Notes: generated by a model from the letters alone, not told the origin. Numbered from the stretch's first letter, positions 27,466 to 36,287 are shown. The stretch: 64,000 nt of DNA from Gilvibacter sediminis (GCF_028561565.1 NZ_JAQQTE010000002.1:52745-116744), one strand, 5' to 3'. Made by a program: numbers and translations.

Positions 27466-28476
27466 TTACAACGGCATCACATCAAACTCTCCATTGGTGA
27501 CTTCAATGGTCGGTGCTGCCGGATCCACAAAGTTTTGTAGGATCAACTCAAAGGTTCCAATATAGCGTCCATCTGCAGTGATCTCAGTGATGGTAAAGGT
27601 TCCTCCAGATTGAGATCCGAATACCACAGAAGGATCGGCTGCGTCTGGGTTGTAAGTCATAATCGTTGCGCCTGGTGAAGGCAGACTTTCAAACTCATAA
27701 GTACCTGGAGTGAGCGCCAAGTTGAATTGCAAACCGAGAACTTGATTGGTCGTATCGTTGATTCCAGAAATAGTTATTACGGTCTCTCCAGCCGCCTCAA
27801 CAGTACTCACTAAAATAGTGGTAGCACCGAGCTCTGTCCCGTCTAGATCTGCTTTAAAGATATTGTCATCAGTTCCTCCAAGATCTCCCGTGTAGAAAAC
27901 ATCAGAAAACATTCCCTCTGTAATTTCTACAAACTCTTCCACGATCTCACCAGCATCGTTAAATACTTCGCGCTTTGCTGTAAAGCTAAAGGTTCCGCTG
28001 GTTTGTCCTGCAGTTAGATCAAGCTCTGTAATATTTATCACTCCTGGACTGTCTGCTTCACCTACAGAAATATAGGCTGATTCATCCGGATCGTCATCAT
28101 CAAAAGCTGGGTCATAAGCGCCTCCAACGGTAGGTCCAGTTCCAAAATTGAAAGGAATCTCTCCTAAAGTTGGACTCTCAACAGTGATCAAGATCTCATC
28201 ACCAGTGGTATTGTCACGCGCTGCAATTGCATAAGTTCCTATAGAGATCCCTGCAGAAACATTCGTTCCGCTGGCAAAAAAATCCGCGCCATCAACTTTG
28301 GCACTAAAGGTTCCGCCAGTAGGGTCGGGGTCTGTGGTATCTCCTCCTCCATCTCCGTCAGTATCTCCACCGTCCATGGTGGTATCGTCAGTTACAAATT
28401 CTCCCTCTAAAGGTTCGTTATCACAAGCAAAGATGCAAAGGCAAATGGCCAAAATTGGCAGTATTTTCTTAATCAT
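27466..28476 (-). CDS. Lipoprotein with duplicated DUF6252-like domains
   Basis: About 336 residues starting at MIKKILPILAICLCIFACDN, a lipoprotein signal with lipobox IFAC; a farther in-frame ATG would only add a charged tail. A Asp/Gly/Thr-rich linker of about 35 residues follows. Two related beta domains start at GTFSAKVDGADFFASG and NIFKADLDGTELGATT, each with the ITISG/ILITVES strand pattern of DUF6252. The linker resembles spacers of surface-exposed lipoproteins. Function unknown. Confidence 0.83.
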   Translation of the reverse strand: MIKKILPILAICLCIFACDNEPLEGEFVTDDTTMDGGDTDGDGGGDTTDPDPTGGTFSAKVDGADFFASGTNVSAGISIGTYAIAARDNTTGDEILITVESPTLGEIPFNFGTGPTVGGAYDPAFDDDDPDESAYISVGEADSPGVINITELDLTAGQTSGTFSFTAKREVFNDAGEIVEEFVEITEGMFSDVFYTGDLGGTDDNIFKADLDGTELGATTILVSTVEAAGETVITISGINDTTNQVLGLQFNLALTPGTYEFESLPSPGATIMTYNPDAADPSVVFGSQSGGTFTITEITADGRYIGTFELILQNFVDPAAPTIEVTNGEFDVMPL

Positions 28477-28501
28477 AGTAGGTTGATTTATTTGGACAAA
28501 C

Positions 28502-29815
28502 TTAATTAATTTCTTCAGACTTGGTGGATTTTGGAACACGCATCAGCATAAACACCCCCACAGCGAAGAACAGAATTAGAAAAATAACTGAATTCCGCAT
28601 GCTACCTGTGATCTGATCAATCACGCCATAAATCCCCATTCCAATGACGATTCCGATCTTCTCAGCTACATCATAAAAACTGAAATAAGAGGTTGTGTCT
28701 TCCGTTTCTGGCAAGAATTTAGAATAGGTAGATCGAGATAAAGCCTGAATACCACCCATGACCAATCCCACTACTCCGGCTGTGATGTAGAACTCTATGG
28801 GTTCAGTTATAAAATAAGCCACCACGCAGATCGCTACCCAAATGATATTGATGACCATCAAGGTCTTGATGTTCCCAAAACTTTTAGACGCTCTGGCGGT
28901 CAATGTTGCTCCCAGGATGGCCACCAATTGAATCACTAATATGGATACAATCAAGCCCATGGTCTTTTCAGAACTACCGCCCCAGGCAATCTCTTGCTCC
29001 CCAAAATAAGTGGCTACCAACATTACGGTCTGCACGGCCATGGAATACACAAAGAAGGCCCCTAAAAAACGCTTGAGCCTTGGGTTGGTTGCTAAGGAGC
29101 GATAAACACCTCTGAGCTCTTTATAGCCGTTGCCTAATATCTCCCGGTGGATCTTCCCACTGCTCGAATTACCTTTTGGTAAGTGATAAAAGGAATATTG
29201 ACTGAATACGATCCACCAGATCCCGACCATCACAAAAGACCATTTCATGGCCGCCATTTCACTACCCTCGGGAGCTCCAAGAACCATCACTAAGTTCACA
29301 ATCAATAGCAGTACGCTCCCAAAGTAACCCATAGAAAAGCCTTGAGCACTCAAACGGTCTTGCTGCTCTGGGAAAGCTACATCAGGCAGATAAGAATTAT
29401 AGAAAACCAAACTGCCCCAAAAGCCGATCAGCGCTAAAAAGTAAGCGGTTGCGCTTAGATACAAGGAATCCAGATCAAAGAAATACAAAGCCATACAGGA
29501 AGCTGCACCCAGATAACAAAAGAATTTCATGAAGTTCTTTTTGTTCCCCACATAATCAGCAATACCAGATAGAATGGGAGAAATGATGGAAACCACCAAA
29601 AAAGCTGCAGCGGTAACATAGGTGATGAAGGGAGTCTGTGGAATTTCAAATCCTAAAAAGTTTACGCTATCTACGCCAGCGATCTCAAAGAGTGCACCGT
29701 AATAAATGGGGAAAATTGCGGAGGCAATTACCAGACTGTATACGGAATTGGCCCAGTCATAGAAAGCCCAAGCGCGCATGAGCTTCTTGCTGCCTTTAGG
29801 GAGTGCTTGTTTCAA
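28502..29815 (-). CDS. MFS transporter, UMF1 (Atg22-like) family
   Basis: A 437-residue inner-membrane carrier with about 12 membrane segments. The N-terminal RAWAFYDWANSVYSLVIASAIFP is the UMF1 family signature; GIADYVGNKKNFMKFFCYLG and GIQALSRSTYSKFLPET match the A-motif and the conserved cytoplasmic loop. Yeast Atg22 exports amino acids from the vacuole; substrates of bacterial members are not known. Confidence 0.92.
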   Translation of the reverse strand: MKQALPKGSKKLMRAWAFYDWANSVYSLVIASAIFPIYYGALFEIAGVDSVNFLGFEIPQTPFITYVTAAAFLVVSIISPILSGIADYVGNKKNFMKFFCYLGAASCMALYFFDLDSLYLSATAYFLALIGFWGSLVFYNSYLPDVAFPEQQDRLSAQGFSMGYFGSVLLLIVNLVMVLGAPEGSEMAAMKWSFVMVGIWWIVFSQYSFYHLPKGNSSSGKIHREILGNGYKELRGVYRSLATNPRLKRFLGAFFVYSMAVQTVMLVATYFGEQEIAWGGSSEKTMGLIVSILVIQLVAILGATLTARASKSFGNIKTLMVINIIWVAICVVAYFITEPIEFYITAGVVGLVMGGIQALSRSTYSKFLPETEDTTSYFSFYDVAEKIGIVIGMGIYGVIDQITGSMRNSVIFLILFFAVGVFMLMRVPKSTKSEEIN

Positions 29816-29850
29816 GGTATTTGGTGTTTAGTTGTTGTTCGGTCAAAAAA

Positions 29851-29872
29851 AAGTCGCCCTTTCAGGCGACTT
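29851..29872 (-). terminator. Rho-independent terminator of the M48 gene
   Basis: On the minus strand an AAGTCGCC/GGCGACTT stem runs into a T-run of eight, 33 bases past the M48 stop. Confidence 0.88.
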
Positions 29873-29904
29873 CTAAGTTAATTATTTTTTAAGTGGACTA
29901 CACA

Positions 29905-30723
29905 CTATTTAAAAGAGGTTACTCCAAATTTTGCTGCTTCTGCCTTGGCTTCTGTTACCCAACCCTTTATGTTGTTAATTCGGGTCTCATTACTCGGGTG
30001 CGTGCTTAAGAACTCTGGTGGAGCCTGCCCGTTTGAAGCTGCAGCCATACGACGCCAAAGTTGAATGGCCTCACTAGGCTCATAACCGGCAATAGCCATG
30101 ATGGTAAGCCCTATGCGATCTGCTTCTGATTCGTGTTTTCTACTAAAAGGAAGCATCACTCCCACAGAAGTACCAATTCCGTATGCTTGATTGAATATTT
30201 GCTGATTCTTAGGATCATTACTCAAAGCCACATTACCCGCTACTGCTCCAATAGCTTGCAGCTGTCCAGCACTCATACGCTGTTGACCGTGATTGGCCAA
30301 AGCATGAGCTACTTCGTGCCCCATAATAGCAGCCACACCGCGCTCGCCATTAGCGATTGGAAGAATCCCTGTATAAAAGACGATCTTTCCACCGGGCATA
30401 CACCAAGCGTTAACCGTTTCATCTTGAACTAAGTTGAATTCCCATTGGTAATCCTTCAAATAGCCAGCATATCCGTTCGCGTTCAACCAACGTTCAGCAG
30501 CTGTAGAGATCTTTTGTCCCACATTTTGTACCATATTGGCGTCTACCGTTCCATTGACCACTTTATTCTCAGACAAGAATTGATCATACTGCTGGAAAGC
30601 CATGGGTAGGATCTGCGAATTCGGCACCAAAGCCAAAGTCTTCTTCCCAGTAAAAGGGTTCGTGGTACAGGCCACTAAAAGACTCGCCATGGCGATATAC
30701 GTGAGTGATTTTTTAAATATCAT
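29905..30723 (-). CDS. M48-family metalloprotease lipoprotein
   Basis: About 272 residues when started at MIFKKSLTYIAMASLLVAC, a lipoprotein signal with lipobox LVAC; a start 14 codons upstream is unlikely. The zinc site is the HEVAH motif (about residue 137), preceded by GVAAIMG, and the third ligand is in HESEADRIGL. NPFTGKKTLALVP after the lipid cysteine is typical of LoiP/BepA-like proteases. It is expected to work in outer-membrane quality control from the periplasm. Confidence 0.93.
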   Translation of the reverse strand: MIFKKSLTYIAMASLLVACTTNPFTGKKTLALVPNSQILPMAFQQYDQFLSENKVVNGTVDANMVQNVGQKISTAAERWLNANGYAGYLKDYQWEFNLVQDETVNAWCMPGGKIVFYTGILPIANGERGVAAIMGHEVAHALANHGQQRMSAGQLQAIGAVAGNVALSNDPKNQQIFNQAYGIGTSVGVMLPFSRKHESEADRIGLTIMAIAGYEPSEAIQLWRRMAAASNGQAPPEFLSTHPSNETRINNIKGWVTEAKAEAAKFGVTSFK

Positions 30724-30873
30724 AGGATGGTTTTTTCGAAAATAAAAGGTACAAAATTTATCCATTCAAAGATGCACAATCCAAATTTAGTACCAGAATC
30801 ACTTTAAGGGTAATTATTTGCAATTCGACACTTGACAAAATAAATCGATTAAAGACAAAATAGACTTAAGCCT

Positions 30874-30881
30874 TAACTTTG
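30874..30881 (+). promoter_or_regulatory. Candidate -7 element for the collagen-like lipoprotein gene
   Basis: TAACTTTG matches TAnnTTTG exactly, but no TTG lies at the right distance upstream. It would give a leader of about 85 bases. Confidence 0.35.
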
Positions 30882-30972
30882 GAACGACTTTTGAAAGAAC
30901 GTCTCTATACCCGCAATTCTGCAGAATTGTGGTTCTGAAATCAAAAACGCAAAAATTAAAAACTACAACGAC

Positions 30973-31497
30973 ATGAAACGAATTGCACTACTACTTTTGC
31001 TAGCCTTGCCCTTAACCGTATTTACTTCTTGTGAGGGAGACCCAGGACCTCCGGGACCTCCAGGGTTGGACGGAACAAGTTTACTGGGAACCGTATTTGA
31101 AGTCAACGCGAACTTCAACGCCAGTAATGAATTTAGAAACTTCTTTAGTTATCCAAGCACGTTGCAAGTCTTTGATTCTGATGTAGTCTTGGTTTATCTA
31201 TTAGAGGAAACCACTCCAGAAGGCTTAGACGTTTGGAGTTTGTGTCCGCAGACCTTCTTTACGCCTAATGGTACCTTGGTCTATAACTTTGATTACACGG
31301 CGGTAGATGTTTCTATTTACCTCTATGCTGATTTTAACCTGAACTTGGCCGGACCGGAGTTCACACAAAATCAAATTCTAAGAGTTGCGGTTGTTCCTGC
31401 TGATTTTGGCGAAAATATCGATATCTTTGATATGGAAGCTGTAATGGATGCGCTAAACGTTTCGACAGACTCTATTGAACGACTAGAATTGGATTAA
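30973..31497 (+). CDS. Small lipoprotein with a collagen-like GPPGPPG tract
   Basis: 174 residues. The signal MKRIALLLLLALPLTVFTSCEG has lipobox FTSC. Directly after it comes GDPGPPGPPGLDG, a few Gly-X-Y triplets as in many flavobacterial lipoproteins, then a beta-rich domain of about 130 residues (LQVFDSDVVLVYLLEET; VDVSIYLYADFNLN). The tract is too short to form a collagen rod and probably acts as a linker. Function unknown. It lies one base before the msrB gene. Confidence 0.8.
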   Translation: MKRIALLLLLALPLTVFTSCEGDPGPPGPPGLDGTSLLGTVFEVNANFNASNEFRNFFSYPSTLQVFDSDVVLVYLLEETTPEGLDVWSLCPQTFFTPNGTLVYNFDYTAVDVSIYLYADFNLNLAGPEFTQNQILRVAVVPADFGENIDIFDMEAVMDALNVSTDSIERLELD

Positions 31498-31498
31498 A

Positions 31499-31990
31499 AT
31501 GTTAAAGAAATTTGTGCTTTTAGCACTCTGCGCAGTCACTTTGGGCTGCAACGGTCAACAAGAAAAAGAAAAGGAAGAAGCAAAGGTCTATCCGGTTACC
31601 AAGACAGACGCCGAGTGGCGCGCTGAATTGTCGGAATTGGAATACTATGTGCTCAGACAGGCGGGAACCGAACGCCCGTTTACCTCGCCTTTAAATAAAA
31701 ATTACGAAGCCGGAACTTACGTCTGTGCAGCCTGTGCCACACCTTTGTTTGAATCTGAGAATAAGTTTGACAGCGGAACCGGTTGGCCGAGTTTTGACCA
31801 AGAGATCAAAGGCAATGTGGAATATTCCACGGATTATAAAATTGGTTATGCCCGAACGGAAGAGCATTGCGCTACTTGCGGTGGACATTTAGGTCACGTC
31901 TTTAACGACGGTCCTAGGGACACTACTGGAAAACGGCATTGTATCAATGGCGCAGCCTTAGAATTCATACCCAAAAAGGCACAAAATTAA
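31499..31990 (+). CDS. msrB: Peptide-methionine (R)-S-oxide reductase, lipoprotein form
   Basis: 163 residues. The MsrB domain has zinc cysteines in CAAC (about residue 75) and CATC (about 122), GTGWPSF, GHLGHVFNDGP, and the catalytic Cys in RHCINGAALEF (about 147). The N-terminus MLKKFVLLALCAVTLGCNGQ is a lipoprotein signal with lipobox TLGC, so this copy repairs oxidised methionine outside the cytoplasm. Co-transcription with the preceding lipoprotein is likely from the 1-base gap. Confidence 0.95.
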   Translation: MLKKFVLLALCAVTLGCNGQQEKEKEEAKVYPVTKTDAEWRAELSELEYYVLRQAGTERPFTSPLNKNYEAGTYVCAACATPLFESENKFDSGTGWPSFDQEIKGNVEYSTDYKIGYARTEEHCATCGGHLGHVFNDGPRDTTGKRHCINGAALEFIPKKAQN

Positions 31991-32043
31991 TTAAACCTTT
32001 TTCAAGATTTAGGGTCTTATAAGTGTAACCAAATTGGACACTT

Positions 32044-32256
32044 ATGAGGCCTTTTTTTATTGCCCTTATTGCCCTTTGCTTTGCCACAACCTCCTGTGCG
32101 CGGCGTGTTGTAGTAACTCCTAAAAAACAAGTCACCGTAGTAAAGACGGCTCCCAGAAATCATCAGGTTGTGGTGGTACGCGGACAACGCTACTATACCT
32201 GGAACGGAAACCACTACAAAAAGACTCGTCAAGGCTACGTCTTGGTGCGCATTTAA
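32044..32256 (+). CDS. Small basic lipoprotein, DUF6515-like
   Basis: 70 residues: signal MRPFFIALIALCFATTSCARR with lipobox TTSC, then a Val/Lys/Arg-rich stretch and the C-terminal RYYTWNGNHYKKTRQGYVLV, which resembles the YY.NG.YY turn of DUF6515 proteins. The mature protein has only about 52 residues. Function unknown. Confidence 0.65.
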   Translation: MRPFFIALIALCFATTSCARRVVVTPKKQVTVVKTAPRNHQVVVVRGQRYYTWNGNHYKKTRQGYVLVRI

Positions 32257-32271
32257 AACTCATTGTAAAAG

Positions 32272-32303
32272 TTGGAATCGGTTTAGGTTATTTCGTAACT
32301 TTG
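32272..32303 (+). promoter_or_regulatory. Promoter of lpdA (Bacteroidota type)
   Basis: TTG (32272-32274), 21 bases, TAACTTTG (32296-32303), a full match to the consensus. The predicted leader is about 28 bases. Confidence 0.65.
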
Positions 32304-32336
32304 AGGTCTTAAAAAACACCTTTAAATAGTAGCGAA

Positions 32337-33713
32337 ATGACGCAATACGATGTTATAGTTCTAGGAAGCGGACCTGGTGGATATGTAACTGCCATTCGAG
32401 CTTCTCAACTCGGTTTTAAAACTGCAGTAGTAGAAAAAGAAAGCCTGGGTGGGGTTTGTTTGAACTGGGGATGTATCCCAACCAAAGCCTTGCTTAAAAG
32501 TGCTCAGGTCTTTGAATACCTAAAACACGCCGAAGATTACGGTTTGACTGTTGAGAATGCAGACAAGGACTTCGGGAAAGTTGTGGAGCGCAGTCGCTCA
32601 GTAGCCGATGGCATGAGTAAAGGAGTGCAGTTCTTGATGAAAAAGAACAAGATCGACGTTTTGGAAGGTCACGGTAAACTCAAGCCGGGTAAAAAGGTAG
32701 AAGTTAACGGAACCGAGTACAAAGCAGATCACATCATCATTGCAACCGGAGCACGCTCTAGAGAATTGGGGAACTTACCTCAAGACGGAAAGAAAGTGAT
32801 CGGATACCGACAAGCAATGACCTTAGAAAAACAACCAAAGAGTATGATCGTGGTTGGTTCTGGTGCTATTGGGGTTGAGTTTGCGCACTTTTACAATTCC
32901 ATGGGAACTGAGGTAACTATTGTAGAATACCTACCAAACCTTGTTCCTTTAGAGGATGAAGAAGTTTCTAAGCAGTTTGAGCGTTCTTTCAAAAAAGCAG
33001 GGATCAAAGTGATGACCAATGCTTCTTTAGAAAGTGTAGATACTTCTGGCAAAGGCGTTAAAGCAACTGTTAAGACTAAAAAAGGCGAAGAGATCCTTGA
33101 AGCTGACATTGTGTTGTCTGCTGTTGGGATCAAATCGAATATTGAAAATATAGGCTTAGAAGATGTTGGGATCGTAACAGATCGCGACAAGATCGTAGTA
33201 AACGATTGGTACCAAACTAACATTCCAGGCTACTACGCCATTGGTGATGTAGTTCCTGGTCCTGCTCTAGCCCACGTAGCCTCTGCAGAAGGAATTACTT
33301 GTGTGGAGAAGATCAAGGGAATGCACGTTGAACCTATCGACTACGGCAATATTCCTGGTTGTACCTACGCGACTCCAGAGATCGCATCTGTAGGGATGAC
33401 TGAAAAGCAAGCTAAAGAAGCTGGTTACGATATCAAAGTTGGGAAGTTCCCATTCTCTGCTTCTGGTAAGGCAAGCGCTGGTGGTCACAAAGACGGTTTT
33501 GTCAAAGTGATCTTTGATGCTAAATACGGCGAATGGCTAGGCTGCCATATGATCGGCGCTGGGGTTACAGACATGATCGCAGAAGCGGTACTTGGACGTA
33601 AACTAGAAACCACTGGACACGAAGTATTGAAAGCTGTTCACCCACACCCGACGATGAGTGAAGCGGTGATGGAAGCTGTGGCTGATGCTTATGACGAGGT
33701 GATTCACCTGTAA
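32337..33713 (+). CDS. lpdA: Dihydrolipoyl dehydrogenase (E3)
   Basis: A 458-residue FAD flavoprotein that reoxidises dihydrolipoamide in the 2-oxoacid dehydrogenase and glycine cleavage complexes. The FAD motif is VLGSGPGGYVTAIRA and the redox-active disulfide is GGVCLNWGCIPTK (about residues 36-48). The NAD motif is VVGSGAIGVEFAHFY, and the C-terminal interface has HPHPTMSEAVMEA with the catalytic His-Glu pair. It stands alone with its own promoter and terminator. Confidence 0.97.
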   Translation: MTQYDVIVLGSGPGGYVTAIRASQLGFKTAVVEKESLGGVCLNWGCIPTKALLKSAQVFEYLKHAEDYGLTVENADKDFGKVVERSRSVADGMSKGVQFLMKKNKIDVLEGHGKLKPGKKVEVNGTEYKADHIIIATGARSRELGNLPQDGKKVIGYRQAMTLEKQPKSMIVVGSGAIGVEFAHFYNSMGTEVTIVEYLPNLVPLEDEEVSKQFERSFKKAGIKVMTNASLESVDTSGKGVKATVKTKKGEEILEADIVLSAVGIKSNIENIGLEDVGIVTDRDKIVVNDWYQTNIPGYYAIGDVVPGPALAHVASAEGITCVEKIKGMHVEPIDYGNIPGCTYATPEIASVGMTEKQAKEAGYDIKVGKFPFSASGKASAGGHKDGFVKVIFDAKYGEWLGCHMIGAGVTDMIAEAVLGRKLETTGHEVLKAVHPHPTMSEAVMEAVADAYDEVIHL

Positions 33714-33737
33714 GCATTTACACAATGAGATATTAGA

Positions 33738-33765
33738 AAAGGACTCCAAATGGGGTCCTTTTTTT
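33738..33765 (+). terminator. Rho-independent terminator of lpdA
   Basis: A stem of AAGGACTCC with GGGGTCCTT (one T-G pair) and an AAAT loop, followed by a T-run, 25 bases past the lpdA stop. Confidence 0.88.
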
Positions 33766-33792
33766 GTGCAGTTTAATGTGGCTTCCTGAGGA

Positions 33793-33925
33793 ATTTTTTG
33801 TCGGGGCTTCCAGCCCCGCCCCAAATTAAATTAGAAATCACTCAAAACAAACAAAAGTCTCCGTCGCAGGTATTGATAAATCTATTGAAGTCCTTCCGAA
33901 GCTTTTAATGTATGAATAATCAAAA
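33793..33925. repeat. REP-like interspersed repeat, copy A
   Basis: The gene-free stretch 33766-34151 holds two related repeats. Copy A has a T-run, then the hairpin GGGGCTTCCAGCCCC (33803-33817), GCCCC, an A/T-rich AAATTAAATTAGAAATCA and a tail containing ATTGATAAATCTATTGAAG. Copy B repeats the same order about 198 bases on. Hairpins of this type flank REP-associated transposases in other bacteria, but no transposase is present here. Confidence 0.6.
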
Positions 33926-33990
33926 GAAGAACTCTATCCTAAGGATCTTCATTAGAGGTTACACTTTGATTTTCTGTGTTTCACTGTTTC

Positions 33991-34115
33991 TTTTTTTGCG
34001 GGGGCTTCCAGCCCCACCCCAATTTAAATTAGGAATCAATCCGAATAAATAAAAGATTTATTAACTGGAATTGATGAATCCATCGAACTCTTTCAGTAGT
34101 ATAAGTTCAAAGAAA
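33991..34115. repeat. REP-like interspersed repeat, copy B
   Basis: The same hairpin GGGGCTTCCAGCCCC (34001-34015) is preceded by a T-run and followed by ACCCC, AATTTAAATTAGGAATCA and a tail with ATTGATGAATCCATCGAAC. The hairpin is identical to copy A and the rest has diverged with small gaps, so it is an older duplication rather than a recent one. Confidence 0.6.
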
Positions 34116-34151
34116 TATCTCAGTAAGGCGGGCTACTTTTAGACTCCTTTA

Positions 34152-34574
34152 TCAGTGGTTGTTCTTTGATTCAAGGTACCGAGCCTCAACAAAAGTGTAG
34201 ATAGCCTTTAGATCATCATCTGTCAAATTGGGAAAGGAGAACATGGCGCCCCAATTCTCTGATCTGAGTTGTAGCGCAATAGAATCACCCTCTCGGGACA
34301 TTTTTTGAGAATCTCGCGTATAAGCATATAACCAATCTTGGTCTCTTCTTGTAGTTATACCGCCAAGAGCCGGAGCTGTGGCTACTTTATCCATACCAAT
34401 ATAATGGCAAGCCTGACAGTTCTTTTCAAACAATTGTTTGCCTTGTTTGTATAAGGATGTTTGCTCCGCAATGCGAGATTGAGAAGTATAATTCTCTTGA
34501 GGTGATTGAAACGAAACTAAAACTAGACTTACAAGTCCGAAAAGCCCAAGTATATTTGAACTTTTCCAACGCAT
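34152..34574 (-). CDS. Exported c-type cytochrome
   Basis: 140 residues with an N-terminal signal segment (LGLFGLVSLVLVSFQS). The mature protein is a single-haem class I cytochrome c: haem attachment site CQACH (about residue 55) and probable Met ligand in WGAMFSFPNLTDDDLKAIYTFVEARY. It would carry electrons in the periplasm. The start codon overlaps the last base of aroQ, an unrelated biosynthetic gene, so they probably share a message. Confidence 0.9.
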   Translation of the reverse strand: MRWKSSNILGLFGLVSLVLVSFQSPQENYTSQSRIAEQTSLYKQGKQLFEKNCQACHYIGMDKVATAPALGGITTRRDQDWLYAYTRDSQKMSREGDSIALQLRSENWGAMFSFPNLTDDDLKAIYTFVEARYLESKNNH

Positions 34575-34987
34575 TAAAGAAAACTCTGTAAACCGAGCTC
34601 ATAACTCTGCAGACCAAAACCAATTACAACGCCTTTGGCGTGAGCAGAAATGAAAGATTCATGACGAAACTCCTCACGAGCAAAGGTATTGGAGATATGG
34701 ACTTCCACTACAGGAGTCTCTACTGCGCGTACAGCATCTCCTATACCCACAGAAGTATGTGTATAGGCACCAGCGTTAAGCAAAATACCATCTGCAGTAA
34801 AACCAACTTGTTGAATTTTAGTGATCAACTCCCCTTCTACGTTGGACTGATAATAATCAAAAACTACATCTTTATACTTGGCTTTGAGTTCATCTAAAAA
34901 TTCCTCAAAAGATAAAGAACCGTAAACATTGGTCTCTCGCTTGCCGAGAAGGTTTAAATTGGGTCCGTTGATGATACAAATCTTCAT
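34574..34987 (-). CDS. aroQ: 3-dehydroquinate dehydratase, type II
   Basis: A 137-residue shikimate pathway enzyme that dehydrates 3-dehydroquinate. The type II signature IINGPNLNLLGKRETNVYG carries the active-site Asn and catalytic Tyr. QSNVEGELI, LLNAGAYTHTSV and EVHISNTFAREEFRHES follow in order. Length is slightly below the usual 140-150 residues but complete. Confidence 0.96.
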   Translation of the reverse strand: MKICIINGPNLNLLGKRETNVYGSLSFEEFLDELKAKYKDVVFDYYQSNVEGELITKIQQVGFTADGILLNAGAYTHTSVGIGDAVRAVETPVVEVHISNTFAREEFRHESFISAHAKGVVIGFGLQSYELGLQSFL

Positions 34988-34992
34988 AATGC

Positions 34993-35529
34993 TTATTTTA
35001 ATAGTACTACGTTCAGTCCCACAGTCACGCTGGAAGCGTCGTAATCATCTATGAGAATGGAACGGTAGGCTGCTTCTATGCTGAGTCTATCTGAAAAACG
35101 ATAACGCAAACGCGGGCTGTAATAAAAGCCATTGACATTCTCCACCGGGATCCCAAAAGCCTGATCGTTCTGATCAAAACCATTCGCCCCAAAACCATAT
35201 CCTATATCTGCCCCTGCCCAAAAACGATCGGCAAACTCTATAAGTCCAGCCGCAGCAACGGTCAAATAATTCTGATTAGGCGCATCGATCAGATCATTGG
35301 GTACAGCTACCTCGTCACCGCTCATGGCCGAATAACCTACTTTTGGCCCTAGAGCCACTTTATCTACTATGTTCACCCAATATCCTGCCTCTACCACAAA
35401 ATTGGCAGAAACTGCAAATCGAGCATCGCCAGTAGGCAAGCCAAAGGCCGCACCTACTTCTAAACCTTGTTGCCCAAAGCTTAGGGCAGAAAATAGCAGC
35501 GCGAATAAAGAACATTTTAAAATTTTCAT
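34993..35529 (-). CDS. Outer-membrane beta-barrel protein, paralogue 1
   Basis: About 178 residues from MKILKCSLFALLFSALSFGQQ, a signal peptide; an ATG eight codons upstream is less likely. The mature part is a small barrel of about eight strands: GLEVGAAFGLPTGDARF, KVALGPKVGYSAMSG, RFWAGADIGYGFGAN, GFYYSPRLRYRFSDRLSIEAAYRSI and a last strand ending in a hydrophobic residue. It is clearly related to the next gene upstream (PIGD/PTGD, GYGFG/GYAIG, GFYYSPR), a tandem duplication. Confidence 0.83.
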   Translation of the reverse strand: MKILKCSLFALLFSALSFGQQGLEVGAAFGLPTGDARFAVSANFVVEAGYWVNIVDKVALGPKVGYSAMSGDEVAVPNDLIDAPNQNYLTVAAAGLIEFADRFWAGADIGYGFGANGFDQNDQAFGIPVENVNGFYYSPRLRYRFSDRLSIEAAYRSILIDDYDASSVTVGLNVVLLK

Positions 35530-35574
35530 AGCAGGTGTTTTTAAAATCGACACTAAACAAATTTACAAAAAGAA

Positions 35575-35596
35575 AAAGGAGGCCGTAACCTCCTTT
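35575..35596 (-). terminator. Rho-independent terminator of barrel paralogue 2
   Basis: An AAAGGAGG/CCTCCTTT stem with a TTACGG loop on the minus strand, followed by a T-rich run, 26 bases past the stop. Confidence 0.8.
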
Positions 35597-35621
35597 CACT
35601 TTTTCATACAATCGATAGTTT

Positions 35622-36122
35622 TCAATCAAGTCCAAATTCTGCTCCTAAGGAAATTACATCCCAAGAGCCACCATCTACGCTTACACCTCTATAAGCGGCG
35701 ACTATATCTATTGCTTCGCTTACGCTGTACTGCGCGCGTGGAGAATAATAGAATCCACCATCATTCCCATCATTAATCCCAATGGCATAACCTACATCAG
35801 CACCTAAGGTAAAATTTGGAGCCACTTCAAAGCGACCAGAGGCAGCTATCGGAATGAATTGATCGTCCTCAGCCTCTATAGTAACCCCTAGAATAGTTAC
35901 TTCTTCACCAAAGGAATGACTGTAACCAGTAGCTACACCAGCATCAAATTCATCAGATATCTCAAAGAGATAGCCCAAGTCGACAGCTATAGCAAAGGTT
36001 GCAAAATCAGCTGTATCACCAATTGGAATACCACCACTGATTCCTGCTCTAAATTCACCTTGAGCCTGCATAGCCCCAAAGCCTACAAATAAAAATGCTG
36101 CAAATAAAAATACTTTCTTCAT
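35622..36122 (-). CDS. Outer-membrane beta-barrel protein, paralogue 2
   Basis: 166 residues with signal MKKVFLFAAFLFVGFGAMQAQG. The barrel strands FRAGISGGIPIGDTADF, DAGVATGYSHSFGEE, TLGADVGYAIGIND and GGFYYSPRAQYSVSEAIDIVAAYRGV parallel those of the downstream paralogue. No porin or adhesion function can be assigned. It has its own promoter and terminator, so the pair is not strictly one operon. Confidence 0.83.
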   Translation of the reverse strand: MKKVFLFAAFLFVGFGAMQAQGEFRAGISGGIPIGDTADFATFAIAVDLGYLFEISDEFDAGVATGYSHSFGEEVTILGVTIEAEDDQFIPIAASGRFEVAPNFTLGADVGYAIGINDGNDGGFYYSPRAQYSVSEAIDIVAAYRGVSVDGGSWDVISLGAEFGLD

Positions 36123-36148
36123 AATGAATACAAATTAGTTAACACCCT

Positions 36149-36176
36149 TAAAGTTAGTGTTTTAAGATTTACACAA
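36149..36176 (-). promoter_or_regulatory. Candidate promoter of barrel paralogue 2
   Basis: The minus strand reads TTTG (TTG at 36174-36176), 17 bases, TAACTTTA (36149-36156), one mismatch from the consensus, 26 bases ahead of the start codon. Confidence 0.5.
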
Positions 36177-36287
36177 ACTAAGGCAATTGCCCTATTTATA
36201 CCTATGGTTTTTAACAATTCAATTGAAAATCAGGGTTTTGACTAATTCTCCCTCGATATTCCTACAGAAATTCATACAAACAAAAAA

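Noticed and set aside
35369..35776. 135-codon plus-strand open frame across the barrel gene pair
   Set aside because: It crosses the terminator between two well supported minus-strand genes and has a low-complexity composition.
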